From Xanthomonas rydalmerensis (GTDB lineage Bacteria > Pseudomonadota > Gammaproteobacteria > Xanthomonadales > Xanthomonadaceae), in contig NZ_CP126170.1 of assembly GCF_033170385.1 (NCBI RefSeq), forward strand, positions 4,178,001 to 4,242,000: a stretch of DNA of 64,000 nt, given 5' to 3'. Shown here piece by piece: positions 9,961 through 18,362 of the stretch. The translations under genes and the position numbers were made by a program. The notes under the pieces were generated by a model that had not been told where the DNA came from, made no database searches, and saw only the letters and a program-made list of their open reading frames with translations. Each line of letters opens with the position of its first letter. Position 1 is the first letter of the stretch.

Positions 9961-10052
9961 GGAATGGAGATTGGGGATTGGGGATTGGCAAAAGCGCGTC
10001 CTCGGACGGGAATGTCGCTCTGGCGAATCCCCAATCCCGAATGCCCAATCCC
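9961..10052. repeat. Inverted GGATTGGGGATTGG-type intergenic repeat
   Basis: The left arm (9961-9988) reads GGAATGGAGATTGGGGATTG with a GGCAAAAGCG tail, and the right arm (about 10023-10050) carries the inverse, CGAATCCCCAATCCCG. The pair could fold into a long hairpin between nusB and thiL. The same family recurs at 11125, 16262 and 46455/46797 in this window. Confidence 0.8.
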
Positions 10053-10058
10053 GCGCCG

Positions 10059-10538
10059 TCAGGCGCCGCCGCCACCCGACTCCACCGCGCGCCACTGCAG
10101 CGCGGCCCGATCCAGGACGCCGTTGACGTAGGTGTGCCCGTGCTCGGAGCCGAAGCGCTTGGCGGTCTCGATGGCTTCGTTGATCACCACGCGGTACGGC
10201 ACGTCCATGCGGTGCAGCAGTTCGTAGGCGGCAAGGCGCAGCACCGCGCGCTCGATCGCGTCCACTTCCTCCACCGTGCGGTCCAGGTAGCCGACCAGCG
10301 CTTCGTCCAGTTCGGCGCGGTGCTTGAGCACGCCTTCGACCAGGTTCTCGAAGTACACCAGGTCGGCGATCTCGTGCGCCTGTTCGTGCGCGAACTGCGC
10401 GATCACGTGCTGGGCGTTGCCGCCGGAAATCTGCCAGGCGTAGATCGCTTGCAGCGCACGCCGACGCGCGCGCGAGCGCAGGACCGGATCGACACCATCG
10501 CGGCGTGGGTAGTGCTTGTGGCCAGCGGGTTTGTTCAC
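10059..10538 (-). CDS. nusB: Transcription antitermination factor NusB
   Basis: 159 residues starting at a GTG at 10538 ([20 protein letters not shown]). The GTG overlaps the ribH TGA stop as GTGA, which decides the start. The body, [14 protein letters not shown] followed by [17 protein letters not shown] and [20 protein letters not shown], is the classic all-helical NusB core that binds BoxA RNA with S10/NusE during rRNA transcription. It ends in a small glycine run, ESGGGGA. Coupled to ribH upstream, with thiL downstream beyond a repeat. Confidence 0.97.
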   Translation of the reverse strand: MNKPAGHKHYPRRDGVDPVLRSRARRRALQAIYAWQISGGNAQHVIAQFAHEQAHEIADLVYFENLVEGVLKHRAELDEALVGYLDRTVEEVDAIERAVLRLAAYELLHRMDVPYRVVINEAIETAKRFGSEHGHTYVNGVLDRAALQWRAVESGGGGA

Positions 10539-11002
10539 GGCAGCAACTCCAGCAGGTTGACCATCTCCAGCGCGCTCAGCGCCGCTTCCTCGCCCTTGTT
10601 GCCATGGCTGCCGCCGGCACGCGCCTCGGCGTCCTCGACCTGCTCCACGGCGAGCACGCCGTTGAGCACCGGGATGCGGAAGTCCAGCGAGACCCGCAGC
10701 AGGCCCTCGGCGCAGCCATCGGCGACGTGTTCGTAGTGGCGGGTATCGCCACGGATCACGCAGCCCAGCGCGATGATCGCGGCGTGCTTGCCGGTCGCGG
10801 CCAGGCGCGCGGCGACCAGCGGCAGCTCCCACGCGCCCGGCACGCGGATCACGTCCACCGCGTCATCGGCGATGCCGTTGCCGGACAGGCTCTGCCGCGC
10901 GCCGGCGACCAGCACGTCGGTGATGCGGGCGTTCCAGCGGCTGGCGATGATCGCGAAACGCGCCGACTCGGGAGTGCGGAGGTCGCCTTCGTAATGGGAC
11001 AT
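10535..11002 (-). CDS. ribH: 6,7-dimethyl-8-ribityllumazine synthase RibH
   Basis: 155 residues, full family length. Landmarks: [19 protein letters not shown] near the start, the VPGAWELP loop, the [16 protein letters not shown] active-site segment (containing the catalytic His and the conserved GDT) and [17 protein letters not shown] near the C-terminus. It condenses 5-amino-6-ribitylaminouracil with 3,4-dihydroxy-2-butanone 4-phosphate, making the substrate of riboflavin synthase (12362-12961). Its TGA overlaps the GTG of nusB. The upstream ribB gene is ~120 bp away across a repeat. Confidence 0.97.
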   Translation of the reverse strand: MSHYEGDLRTPESARFAIIASRWNARITDVLVAGARQSLSGNGIADDAVDVIRVPGAWELPLVAARLAATGKHAAIIALGCVIRGDTRHYEHVADGCAEGLLRVSLDFRIPVLNGVLAVEQVEDAEARAGGSHGNKGEEAALSALEMVNLLELLP

Positions 11003-11121
11003 GGCGGTGGCAGCTTGAGGGGGTGGGAGAGTTTAACAGGCAGGGAGGCCAGGGCCCGGAATGCGATCCAGGGGAACCGCGTAGTCGGCTGAGCACCGCC
11101 AATGGCGAGAATCGCTCGGAA

Positions 11122-12273
11122 TCAGCTTTTACCGATTCCCCAATCCCGATTCCCGATTCCCGGCTCAATGTGCTCCACCACCTCCAGCCCGAACCCGGCC
11201 AGGCCGATCTGCCGGCGCGGCGTGCCGAGCACGCGCAGCTTGCCCAGGCCCAGGTCGGCCAGGATCTGGCTGCCGGCGCCGTTGCGCCGCCACTGGCCCA
11301 CGTCCTTGCCGTGCGCCGCCTCCGGCTGCGCGCGCAGCCGCGCCAGCAGCGCCTCACTGTCGCGCGGCGCGGACAGCACCACCATCACCCCGCGGTCGGC
11401 CGCGGCGATCGCGCGCAGCGCGTCGCTGGCCGCCACGCCGAAGTCCTCGCGGCGCCAGTGCAGCAGATCGGCGAGCGGATTCTCCACCTGCACCCGCACC
11501 AGGGTCGGGGTGTCGGCGTCCGGGGTGCCGCGAACCAGGGCGAAGTGCAGATCGTGGGCGATGCGGTCGCGGTAGGTGACCAGGGTGAAACCGCCGAACT
11601 CGGTATCGATGGGCCGCTCGTCGATGCGCTCGACGGTGTGCTCGGTCGCCAGGCGGTAGGCGATCAGGTCGGCGATCGAGCCCATCTTCAGGCCATGGGT
11701 GCGGGCGAACTCCTCCAACTGCGGACGCCGCGCCATGCTGCCGTCGGGATTGAGCACCTCCACCAGCACGCCGGCCGGCTCCAGCCCCGCCAGCATCGGC
11801 AGGTCGCTGGCCGCCTCGGTGTGGCCGGCGCGGGTCAGCACACCGCCGGGCTGGGCGATCAGCGGAAAGATGTGGCCGGGCTGGCTGAGGTCGTGCGGCT
11901 TGGCATCGGGCTTGACCGCGGTGCGCACGGTGTGGGCGCGGTCGTAGGCGGAGATGCCGGTGGTCACGCCTTCGGCGGCCTCGATGCTGACGGTGAAGTT
12001 GGTATGGAACTGCGCGGTGTTGCGCTGGACCATCGGCGCCAGGCCCAGCTGCGCGCAGCGCTCGCGGGTCAGCGACAGGCACACCAGGCCGCGCGCGTGG
12101 GTGACCATGAAGTTGATGTCCGAGGGCTTGACCAGCTCGGCGGCCATGATCAGGTCGCCCTCGTTCTCGCGGTCCTCGTCGTCGACGATGACCACCATGC
12201 GGCCGGCGCGGAGTTCTTCCAGCAGCTCGGGGACGGAGGCGAAATTCAGGCTCGGGGTAACGGAAGGCGACAT
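11122..12273 (-). CDS. ribB: 3,4-dihydroxy-2-butanone-4-phosphate synthase with degenerate GTP cyclohydrolase II domain (RibBX type)
   Basis: 383 residues. The N-terminal DHBP synthase (about 11-215) is intact, with the acidic loop DDEDRENEGD (31-40), THARG (58-62), the GISAYDRAHT segment and AGHTEAASDL (149-158). The C-terminal half (about 216-370) aligns in position with GTP cyclohydrolase II, but the zinc-binding cysteines (normally around E-C-L-x-G-D and C-D-C-G) are absent; the corresponding stretch is LVRVQVENPLADLLHW. The cyclohydrolase activity is therefore probably lost, and a separate ribA elsewhere would be needed. The last ~13 residues (GIGNRDWGIGKS) are encoded by the GATTGGGGA intergenic repeat, so the protein tail comes from repeat DNA. 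Confidence 0.93.
   Translation of the reverse strand: MSPSVTPSLNFASVPELLEELRAGRMVVIVDDEDRENEGDLIMAAELVKPSDINFMVTHARGLVCLSLTRERCAQLGLAPMVQRNTAQFHTNFTVSIEAAEGVTTGISAYDRAHTVRTAVKPDAKPHDLSQPGHIFPLIAQPGGVLTRAGHTEAASDLPMLAGLEPAGVLVEVLNPDGSMARRPQLEEFARTHGLKMGSIADLIAYRLATEHTVERIDERPIDTEFGGFTLVTYRDRIAHDLHFALVRGTPDADTPTLVRVQVENPLADLLHWRREDFGVAASDALRAIAAADRGVMVVLSAPRDSEALLARLRAQPEAAHGKDVGQWRRNGAGSQILADLGLGKLRVLGTPRRQIGLAGFGLEVVEHIEPGIGNRDWGIGKS
11125..11164. repeat. GATTGGGGAATC-type repeat overlapping the 3' end of ribB
   Basis: On the plus strand GATTCCCCAATCCCGATTCC is repeated in short direct units. It lies inside the last codons of ribB and supplies its stop region. It belongs to the same family as the copies at 9961 and 16262, but only one arm is evident here. 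Confidence 0.75.
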
Positions 12274-12361
12274 GCGGGGACTCGCGGAAAGACGGAGGGT
12301 GCCGCGCGCGCCGCAGGCAGCGGCGTGGCGCGACGAAAAGGCGAAACGGATGCGGCCAGGA

Positions 12362-12961
12362 TCAGTCCTGGCGGCCCTGCAGCAGGCGTTCGACGTAGCG
12401 CGCGACCAGGTCGATCTCCAGGTTCACCGCCGCGCCGACGGCGGTCTGCGCGAACGCGGTGTGCGCCACGGTGTGCGGGATCAGCGCGACTTCGAAGCCT
12501 TCCGCATCGACCGCATTGACGGTGAGGCTGACCCCGTCCACGCAGATCGAACCCTTCTTGGCGATGTAGCGCAACAGCGCCGCCGGCGCGGCGAAGCGCC
12601 AGCGCTGCGCGCGCGCGTCGTCGTGGATCGACAGCACCTGGCCGAGCCCGTCGACATGGCCGCTGACCAGGTGCCCGCCGAGGCGGTCGCTGGGGCGCAT
12701 CGCCCGCTCCAGGTTCAGCGCCGCGCCCTCGGCCAGGCGGCCGAGCGTGGTCAGCGCCAGGGTCTCGGTGGAGGCGTCGGCCTGGAACGAGGCGGCGTCG
12801 AACGCGATCACGGTCAGGCACACGCCGTTGACCGCGATGCTCTCGCCCAGGCGCACGTCGGCGAACGGCAGGCTGCCGGTGGCGAAGGTGAAGCGGATAT
12901 CGCCGCCCTGCGGCTGGCGTGCGGCGAGATGGCCGACGCCTTCGATGATTCCGGTGAACAT
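12362..12961 (-). CDS. ribE: Riboflavin synthase, alpha subunit RibE
   Basis: 199 residues from the ATG at 12961, giving the diagnostic N-terminus MFTGIIEGVGHLAARQ. Two lumazine-binding half-domains follow (about 1-95 and 96-190); the second has the conserved GGHLVSGHVDG and IAKKGSICVDGVSLTVN segments. The enzyme dismutates two lumazines to riboflavin in the cytosol. An FMN riboswitch lies directly upstream (13046-13200), so this gene, and perhaps the ribB-ribH genes after it, should be shut down at high FMN. It is 88 bp upstream of ribB. Confidence 0.97.
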   Translation of the reverse strand: MFTGIIEGVGHLAARQPQGGDIRFTFATGSLPFADVRLGESIAVNGVCLTVIAFDAASFQADASTETLALTTLGRLAEGAALNLERAMRPSDRLGGHLVSGHVDGLGQVLSIHDDARAQRWRFAAPAALLRYIAKKGSICVDGVSLTVNAVDAEGFEVALIPHTVAHTAFAQTAVGAAVNLEIDLVARYVERLLQGRQD

Positions 12962-13045
12962 AGCTACGTTTCTCGCAATGGGGTGAGCGAAAAACGCCAC
13001 AAGGCAAACAGGCACGCGCACAGCCGCAAGGCTGCGCGAAGGCCG

Positions 13046-13200
13046 TCTTCTTTCATCCGGACTATACCGTCGGCTCCGGCATCGCACCGGATCTGCTGAC
13101 CTTCCCGATTTCGACGCGTCGCGCCTGCGCCGGGAAGCGCTCGCGGGCTCGTGCGCGAACGCACCTACCGCCGGTGGGGAATCGCACCCCGCCCTGAAGA
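13046..13200 (-). promoter_or_regulatory. FMN riboswitch (RFN element)
   Basis: Read on the minus strand, the conserved RFN blocks occur in order: GGGCGGGGTGCGATTCCCCA with CCGGCGGTAGGTGCG (about 13196-13160), GAGCCCGCGAGCGC (about 13150-13136), GGTCAGCAGATCCGGTGC (about 13103-13086), and the closing GCCGACGGTATAGTCCGGAT then GAAAGAAG (about 13075-13046). This is the FMN-binding aptamer that normally controls riboflavin genes. It ends about 85 bp before the ribE ATG, room for an expression platform acting on translation or termination; which one is not clear. Confidence 0.95.
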
Positions 13201-13420
13201 CGTTTGTGGTCGCCGGCGAACCGGCCCGCGCATTCTAGCAGGCGCGGCATACGGGCCCGGCCTGCATTACCCATCGCGGCGGGACGCTGCATCACGCAGC
13301 CCGCCGCGAAGACAGGAATGTGAAATATATGTTAAGATCCTGTTTGCGACAGGAGACGTCGCCTGTGTGCCGCCCTGCATTGGGACGATGACACTGCCAT
13401 TCATCCGGAGAGCACCACCC

Positions 13421-14044
13421 ATGCGCAACACACTGATCCTGGCTGCCCTGTTGGCGGCCGCACCTTTTGCCGCGTCGGCCGAAGGCCTGAGCTACAACTA
13501 TGTCGAAGGCGGCTGGAACCGCACCGACATCAACGTCAATGCGTCCTCCGAGGACGTCAACGGCGGCTACCTGCGCGGTTCCTGGCAGATCGCCGAGCCG
13601 GCGTATGTGTTCGCCGGCTACCAGCGCGCCAGCGAAGACTTCGCCCTGTCCGAGGTGTACAGCGGCAAGGTGACCGTGCAGCAGGCCAACCTGGGCATCG
13701 GCTACCGCCAGGAAATGACCGAGCGCGTCGATTTCATCGCAGACGCCAGCGTGTTGCGGATCAAGGCCGAAGCCGACCTGCGCGAGGACGGCGTGCGTCT
13801 GGGCCGCGGATCCGATTCCAGCACCCTGGGTGCCGTCAATCTCGGCTTGCGCGGCAAGCCCTCGCCGCGGACCGAAGCCTGGATCAAGGCCGGCTACATC
13901 GACGGCAGCGATGCCGACGAAGGCAAGTTCGTCGGCACCCTCGGTGGCCAGATCAACTTCACGCGCACCTGGGGCATGGTCGGCGAAATCGAATACATCG
14001 ATGACGCCAGCCAGTACAAGGTCGGCGTGCGCGCAAGCTTCTGA
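13421..14044 (+). CDS. Ax21/Omp1X-like small outer-membrane beta-barrel protein
   Basis: 207 residues from ATG 13421: MRNTLILAALLAAAPFAASA is a signal peptide with cleavage before EGLSYNYVEGGW, the N-terminal signature of the Xanthomonas Ax21 (Omp1X) family as I remember it. Eight or so amphipathic strands follow and the chain ends YKVGVRASF, with the C-terminal Phe that the BAM machinery recognises. Ax21 proteins were once proposed as secreted signals; later work treats them as outer-membrane proteins. It is the only plus-strand gene inside the riboflavin gene run, between ribE and ribD, and shares a bidirectional-looking terminator with ribD. The upstream 120 bp (13300-13420) is AT-richer and probably carries its promoter. 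Confidence 0.7.
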   Translation: MRNTLILAALLAAAPFAASAEGLSYNYVEGGWNRTDINVNASSEDVNGGYLRGSWQIAEPAYVFAGYQRASEDFALSEVYSGKVTVQQANLGIGYRQEMTERVDFIADASVLRIKAEADLREDGVRLGRGSDSSTLGAVNLGLRGKPSPRTEAWIKAGYIDGSDADEGKFVGTLGGQINFTRTWGMVGEIEYIDDASQYKVGVRASF

Positions 14045-14070
14045 TCAAAAGCGCGGCGTTTTGCGCGCAC

Positions 14071-14107
14071 AAAGGGCACGCCGGCATACACCGCCGGCGT
14101 GCCCTTT
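14071..14107. terminator. Hairpin terminator between convergent genes
   Basis: AAAGGGCACGCCGG pairs with CCGGCGTGCCCTTT around a short loop: a strong GC stem bordered by A/T runs on both sides, which suits termination from either direction. It lies 27 bp after the Ax21-like stop and 26 bp beyond the ribD stop. Confidence 0.85.
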
Positions 14108-14132
14108 GCGTTTATGCCTCACATTGATGGAC

Positions 14133-15242
14133 TCAGCCCACCAACGGGAGATAGCGCAAGCGCAGGTCCTGCCCCAGGTGCACCACGTCGGCAAGCTGCA
14201 GCGGCACGCGCTGCGCCATCGTGTCGATGCCGAGCCCAGCCAATAGCGGGCGGGCGGTATCGCCAAGCAGCAGCGGCGCCATGTACACCAGCACTTCGTC
14301 GACCACGTCGGCGCGCAACAGTGCGCCGCCCAGCGTCGCCCCGGCTTCGACCTGCACCTCGTTGATGCCGCGCTCGCCGAGCAGGCGCAGCGCCGCGTGC
14401 AGGTCGCAGCGGCCGTCGTGCAGCGGCACCGCGGCGAAGGCGGCATGCTCCAGCGCCGGCGGCACGCAGTCCGGCGCGTGCAGGTACAGGGTCGGCGCGC
14501 TGCCGTCGCGGACCTTGGTCTGCGCCAGGCTGCGCAGTTGCGCGTCCAGCACCACGCGCAGCGGCGGCGCCACTTCGATCGCGGCATCCAGGCGCACGGT
14601 CAGTGCCGGATCGTCGGCCAGCACGGTCCCGGCGCCGGTGAGGATGGCGCCGGCGCGGGCGCGCCAGTGCTGCACATCCTGCCGCGCCGCCGCGCCGGTG
14701 ATCCATTTCGATTCGCCGCTGGCCAGCGCGGTGCGTCCGTCCAGGCTGGCGCCGAGCTTGATCCGCAGCCATGGCCGGCCGCGCTCCACCCGCGACAGGA
14801 AACCGCGATTGAGCGCGCGCGCCGGCGCCTCCATCAGGCCCGCCTGCACCGCGATGCCGGCGGCGCGCAGCAGCGCGAAGCCGCCGCCGTTGACCTGCGG
14901 GAACGGATCGGCCATCGCCGCCACCACCCGCGTCACCCCGGCCTCGATCAGCGCCAGCGCGCACGGCGGGGTACGGCCGTAGTGCGCGCACGGCTCCAGG
15001 GTCACGTAGGCGGTGGCGCCGCGGGCGCGTTCGCCGGCGGCGCGCAGCGCGAACACCTCCGCGTGCGGCCCGCCGGCGCGCTGGTGGAAGCCCTCGCCCA
15101 CCACGACGCCGCCGCGTACGAGGACGCAGCCGACCATCGGGTTCGGGCGCGTGGTGTAGGCGCCGCGCTCGGCCAGGCGCAGGGCCTGCGCCATCCAGCG
15201 ATGGTCGTCGGCGGAGAAGCCGGGAACGAGGTCGGCACTCAT
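14133..15242 (-). CDS. ribD: Bifunctional riboflavin biosynthesis protein RibD (deaminase/reductase)
   Basis: 369 residues. The N-terminal deaminase has the zinc site HAE (60-62), with Cys85 and Cys94 in PCAHYGRTPPC; the NPMVGCVLV stretch is the substrate loop. The C-terminal reductase (about 150-365) contains RPWLRIKLGASLDGRTA and GAGTVLADDPALTVR. Together they convert the pyrimidine product of GTP cyclohydrolase II to 5-amino-6-ribitylaminouracil phosphate. The ATG at 15242 overlaps the stop of the preceding GNAT gene (ATGA), fixing the start. It is separated from the rest of the rib genes by the Ax21-like gene. Confidence 0.96.
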   Translation of the reverse strand: MSADLVPGFSADDHRWMAQALRLAERGAYTTRPNPMVGCVLVRGGVVVGEGFHQRAGGPHAEVFALRAAGERARGATAYVTLEPCAHYGRTPPCALALIEAGVTRVVAAMADPFPQVNGGGFALLRAAGIAVQAGLMEAPARALNRGFLSRVERGRPWLRIKLGASLDGRTALASGESKWITGAAARQDVQHWRARAGAILTGAGTVLADDPALTVRLDAAIEVAPPLRVVLDAQLRSLAQTKVRDGSAPTLYLHAPDCVPPALEHAAFAAVPLHDGRCDLHAALRLLGERGINEVQVEAGATLGGALLRADVVDEVLVYMAPLLLGDTARPLLAGLGIDTMAQRVPLQLADVVHLGQDLRLRYLPLVG

Positions 15243-15721
15243 GCGGATGCGGCGGCAGCGCCGGCGTCGCGGCGCATCACCACGATCTGCAGCGGCCCCA
15301 GCGGCAGGTCGGCGTGGCGCCGCCAGCCCAGGCGCTCGTAGAACGGCACCAGCACCGGCTCGCAGTACAGGTACAGCCACTGCACGCCGAAGCCGGCGGC
15401 GGCCTGTACGCAGTGCGCGACCAGGGCGGCGCCGACGCCGGCACTGCGTGCCTGCGGCCGCACGTACAGCGTGGCCAGCCATGGCGAAAACTGGCGGATG
15501 CGCGCGTCGTCGTTCTGCAGCAGGCTCACCGATCCCAGCCAGTCCTCGCCATCCAGCGCGATCCAGGTGGTGGGAATACGGCGGTCGTCGCGATGGCTGC
15601 GCAGGTCGGCCTCTGCCTCCACCACGTTCCACTCCGGCAGCAGCGGGCCGAACGCCTGCAGATGCTCCTGCGCCAGCGCCGGGATGTGCTGCGCCGCCTC
15701 GGCCAGACAGACGATGCGCAT
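15239..15721 (-). CDS. GNAT-family N-acetyltransferase
   Basis: 160 residues from ATG 15721 (MRIVCLAEAAQHIP). The acetyl-CoA motif region ATLYVRPQARSAGVGAALVAH (about residues 88-108) has the R-x-x-G-x-G/A pattern of GNAT enzymes, and the FYERLGWRRH motif near the C-terminus is typical. Substrate unknown. It sits between nrdR (4 bp gap) and ribD (4-bp overlap), so it is translated with the riboflavin gene. A link to flavin or nucleotide metabolism is possible, but proximity alone supports it. Confidence 0.85.
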   Translation of the reverse strand: MRIVCLAEAAQHIPALAQEHLQAFGPLLPEWNVVEAEADLRSHRDDRRIPTTWIALDGEDWLGSVSLLQNDDARIRQFSPWLATLYVRPQARSAGVGAALVAHCVQAAAGFGVQWLYLYCEPVLVPFYERLGWRRHADLPLGPLQIVVMRRDAGAAAASA

Positions 15722-15725
15722 GCGC

Positions 15726-16256
15726 TCAGCGTTTGCCGGTCTTGTCGCCCGGCTTGGCCGCGCGCACCAGGTCAAGCAGCGGCAACTGCTCGCTGCCCAC
15801 CGGCAACTCGCGCTCGAGCTTCTCGATCTCCTCGCGGAAATCGGCCACGTCCTGGAAGCTGCGGTACACCGAGGCGAAGCGCACATAGCCGACGTGGTCG
15901 AGCTTGCGCAGCTCGGCCATCACGTACTCGCCGACCCGGATCGACGGCAGTTCGCGCTCACCGGACATGCGCAACTGGTGCACCACCGCGCGCACCGCCG
16001 CCTCGATCTGCTCCTCGGCCACCGGCCGCTTCTGCAGCGCGCGGTCGAAGCTGGTGCGCAGCTTGCGCGCATCGAACGCCTCGCGGCCGCCGTCGCTCTT
16101 GATCACCGTCGGCAGCTTGAGTTCGATCGTCTCCAGCGTACTGAAGCGCTCGCCGCAGGCCTCGCACTCGCGACGACGGCGGATCGTCGCGCCGTCCTCG
16201 GACACGCGCGAATCGATCACCCGGGTATCGGTGTGCTGGCAGAAGGGACAGTGCAT
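15726..16256 (-). CDS. nrdR: Transcriptional repressor NrdR
   Basis: 176 residues. The N-terminal zinc ribbon uses Cys3, Cys6, Cys31 and Cys34 (MHCPFCQ...CEACGERF), followed by the ATP-cone domain ([20 protein letters not shown], about residues 53-72). NrdR senses ATP/dATP and represses ribonucleotide reductase genes. It is positioned between glyA and ribD as in many proteobacteria. The C-terminal tail [11 protein letters not shown] is basic and probably disordered. No NrdR box pair was recognised within the window. Confidence 0.97.
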   Translation of the reverse strand: MHCPFCQHTDTRVIDSRVSEDGATIRRRRECEACGERFSTLETIELKLPTVIKSDGGREAFDARKLRTSFDRALQKRPVAEEQIEAAVRAVVHQLRMSGERELPSIRVGEYVMAELRKLDHVGYVRFASVYRSFQDVADFREEIEKLERELPVGSEQLPLLDLVRAAKPGDKTGKR

Positions 16257-16261
16257 CAGGG

Positions 16262-16356
16262 GCCGGGATTGGGAATTGGGGATTGGGGATTGGAAAAAGC
16301 GGGCGCCTCAGGACCGGAGCTTACGCTCCATCCCGAATCCCCAATCTCCAATCCCC
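16262..16356. repeat. Inverted GGATTGGGGATTGG-type intergenic repeat
   Basis: The left arm (16262-16296) is GGGATTGGGAATTGGGGATT continuing GGGGATTGGAAAAAGCG; the right arm (about 16332-16356) is the complement, CCCGAATCCCCAATCTCC. The loop holds a second small palindrome, GGAGCTTACGCTCC. It fills the whole nrdR-glyA gap and ends a few bases from the glyA stop. Confidence 0.8.
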
Positions 16357-16361
16357 GCCGC

Positions 16362-17630
16362 TCAGCCATACACCGGATACTTGCGGCACTGCGCGGTCAC
16401 CGCGTCGCGCACGCGCGCCAGCACCGTGTCGTCGGCCGGGGCGTCGAGCACGTCGGCGATCCAGTTGGCCAGGTCGACGCAATCCTGTTCCTGGTAGCCG
16501 CGGGTGGTGATCGCCGGGGTGCCCAGGCGCAGGCCCGAGGTCACGAACGGCGAACGCGGGTCGTTGGGGACCGAGTTCTTGTTGACGGTGATGTGGGCCT
16601 TGCCCAGCGCCGCCTCCGCGTCCTTGCCGGAGACGTCGCGGCCGATCATGTCGACCAGCATCAGGTGGTTCTCGGTGCCGCCGGAAACGATCTTGTAGCC
16701 GCGCGCGATCAGGGTCTTGGCCATGGCCTGCGCGTTCTTCACCACCTGCTGCTGATAGGTGGTGAACTCCGGCTCCAGCGCTTCCTTGAACGCCACCGCC
16801 TTGGCCGCGATCACGTGCATCAGCGGGCCGCCCTGGATACCGGGGAAGACGATCGACTGCAGCTTCTTGGAGAGGTCTTCGAGCTTGTCGCCGGCGCCGG
16901 CGGCACTGGCGAGGATGATGCCGCCACGCGGGCCGCGCAGGGTCTTGTGGGTGGTGGAGGTGACCACGTGCGCATGCGGCAGCGGAGTCGGATAGACGCC
17001 CGCGGCGACCAGGCCGGCCACGTGCGCCATGTCGACGAAGAAATACGCGCCGACCTTGTCGGCGATGGCGCGGAAGCGCGCCCAGTCGATGACCTGCGAG
17101 TAGGCGGAGAAGCCGGCCACCACCATCTTCGGCTTGTGCTCCACCGCCAGGCGCTCGACCTCGTCGTAGTCGATCAGGCCCTGGTCGTTGACGCCGTACT
17201 GCACGGCGTTGAACAGCTTGCCGGAGGCGTTGACCTTGGCGCCGTGGGTCAGGTGGCCGCCATGCGCCAGCGACATGCCGAGGATGGTGTCGCCCGGCTG
17301 CAGCAGCGCGAAGTACACCGCCTGGTTGGCCTGCGAGCCGCTGTGCGGCTGCACGTTGGCGTAGTCGGCGCCGAACAGTTGCTTGACCCGGTCGAGGGCC
17401 AGTTGCTCGGCGACGTCGACGAATTCGCAGCCGCCGTAATAGCGCTTGCCCGGGTAGCCTTCTGCGTACTTGTTGGTGAGCTGGCTGCCCTGCGCTTCCA
17501 TGACCAGCGGGCTGCAGTAGTTCTCGCTGGCGATCAGCTCGACGTGGTCTTCCTGGCGGCCGGCTTCGGCGGCGATGGCGCGGGCCAGGTCGGGATCGTA
17601 GGTTTCGATGCGGGCGTCGCGCGGGAACAT
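16362..17630 (-). CDS. glyA: Serine hydroxymethyltransferase
   Basis: 422 residues, the normal bacterial length. The N-terminal region [20 protein letters not shown] is the family hallmark, the PLP lysine lies in [15 protein letters not shown] (about residue 230), and [14 protein letters not shown] and [19 protein letters not shown] are conserved. It interconverts serine/THF and glycine/methylene-THF, feeding one-carbon units. It is followed by nrdR across a repeat element. A short leader (17631-17700) separates it from the terminator of the upstream gene; no glycine riboswitch was seen there. Confidence 0.98.
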   Translation of the reverse strand: MFPRDARIETYDPDLARAIAAEAGRQEDHVELIASENYCSPLVMEAQGSQLTNKYAEGYPGKRYYGGCEFVDVAEQLALDRVKQLFGADYANVQPHSGSQANQAVYFALLQPGDTILGMSLAHGGHLTHGAKVNASGKLFNAVQYGVNDQGLIDYDEVERLAVEHKPKMVVAGFSAYSQVIDWARFRAIADKVGAYFFVDMAHVAGLVAAGVYPTPLPHAHVVTSTTHKTLRGPRGGIILASAAGAGDKLEDLSKKLQSIVFPGIQGGPLMHVIAAKAVAFKEALEPEFTTYQQQVVKNAQAMAKTLIARGYKIVSGGTENHLMLVDMIGRDVSGKDAEAALGKAHITVNKNSVPNDPRSPFVTSGLRLGTPAITTRGYQEQDCVDLANWIADVLDAPADDTVLARVRDAVTAQCRKYPVYG

Positions 17631-17704
17631 CGGGTCTCCAGGGGCATGGACAGAAGGCAGACCGCTAGTTTAAGCCCCGCGCAGGGCCCAGGGCGAACCA
17701 AAAC

Positions 17705-17734
17705 GCAGACGGCCTCCCGAAGGAGGCCGTCTGC
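17705..17734 (-). terminator. Rho-independent terminator of the RcnB-like gene
   Basis: GCAGACGGCCTCC pairs perfectly with GGAGGCCGTCTGC across a four-base loop, and on the minus strand the stem is followed by GTTTTGGTT. It lies 18 bp beyond the stop of the 17752-18252 gene. Confidence 0.9.
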
Positions 17735-17751
17735 TGGTGCCGCAGCAAGGC

Positions 17752-18252
17752 TCAGCGACCGCTGAGCACCAGGTCGGCGATGATGCCGCTGGCGATGGCG
17801 ACCAACAGCAGGTTGCCGGTGTCGTCGCGCACCCAGCGATAGCCGTGAGGCGGACGCCGGACCTGGTAGCGGTCGTAGTCGTAGACCACGTAGTTCGGGC
17901 CGTAGTAGCGCTGGCCGCGCGCCCAGCGCGGCGGACCCGGGCGGTAGTAGACGACGTCCGGCCCGGTGCGATAGCCGTCGCGGTAGCCGCGATCGTAGGC
18001 ACGGCGAGCGTCGCGGCGGTCGCGCTCACGGTCGCGCCAGTAACGCTCGCGATCGGCGTCGCGGTAGCCGCGGTCGTACCAGCCATGGTCGCGCGGACCC
18101 GGTCCCGGCGGCGGAGGCGGCGGCCCCGGAGGACCCGGCGGGCCCCAGCCCGGGCCCGGGCCGCCCGGACCCCAGGCGAATGCGGGTGGCGCCATGAAAC
18201 CCAGCGCCAGCGCGGACGAGAGGGCAATTGTGGCAAGGCGTTTCATGTTCAT
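17752..18252 (-). CDS. RcnB-family periplasmic protein
   Basis: 166 residues. MNMKRLATIALSSALALGFM is a signal peptide cleaved after AFA; the ATG at 18246 (MKRLA) is an equally good start. Next comes a Gly/Pro run, then a low-complexity Asp/Arg/Tyr segment of repeated DRxYRD-like units (residues 53-100), and a C-terminal RcnB domain with RGQRYYGPNYVVYDY, PPHGYRWVRDDTGNLLLVAI and GIIADLVLSG. E. coli RcnB influences Ni/Co export in the periplasm; most members have no proven role. Monocistronic, with its own terminator. Confidence 0.8.
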   Translation of the reverse strand: MNMKRLATIALSSALALGFMAPPAFAWGPGGPGPGWGPPGPPGPPPPPPGPGPRDHGWYDRGYRDADRERYWRDRERDRRDARRAYDRGYRDGYRTGPDVVYYRPGPPRWARGQRYYGPNYVVYDYDRYQVRRPPHGYRWVRDDTGNLLLVAIASGIIADLVLSGR

Positions 18253-18362
18253 GGCAACTCCGTCACGTGGTGTGGCGATTGCATTTAGGCCCTTGCCATC
18301 TGAACCGCCTCCTTCTGGAATCGGTTACGTATTCAGCTTTCCCGATCGGACTAAGAAAGCGT

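Noticed and set aside
17631..17700. Glycine or SAM riboswitch before glyA
   Set aside because: The leader is only ~70 bp and shows no conserved aptamer blocks.
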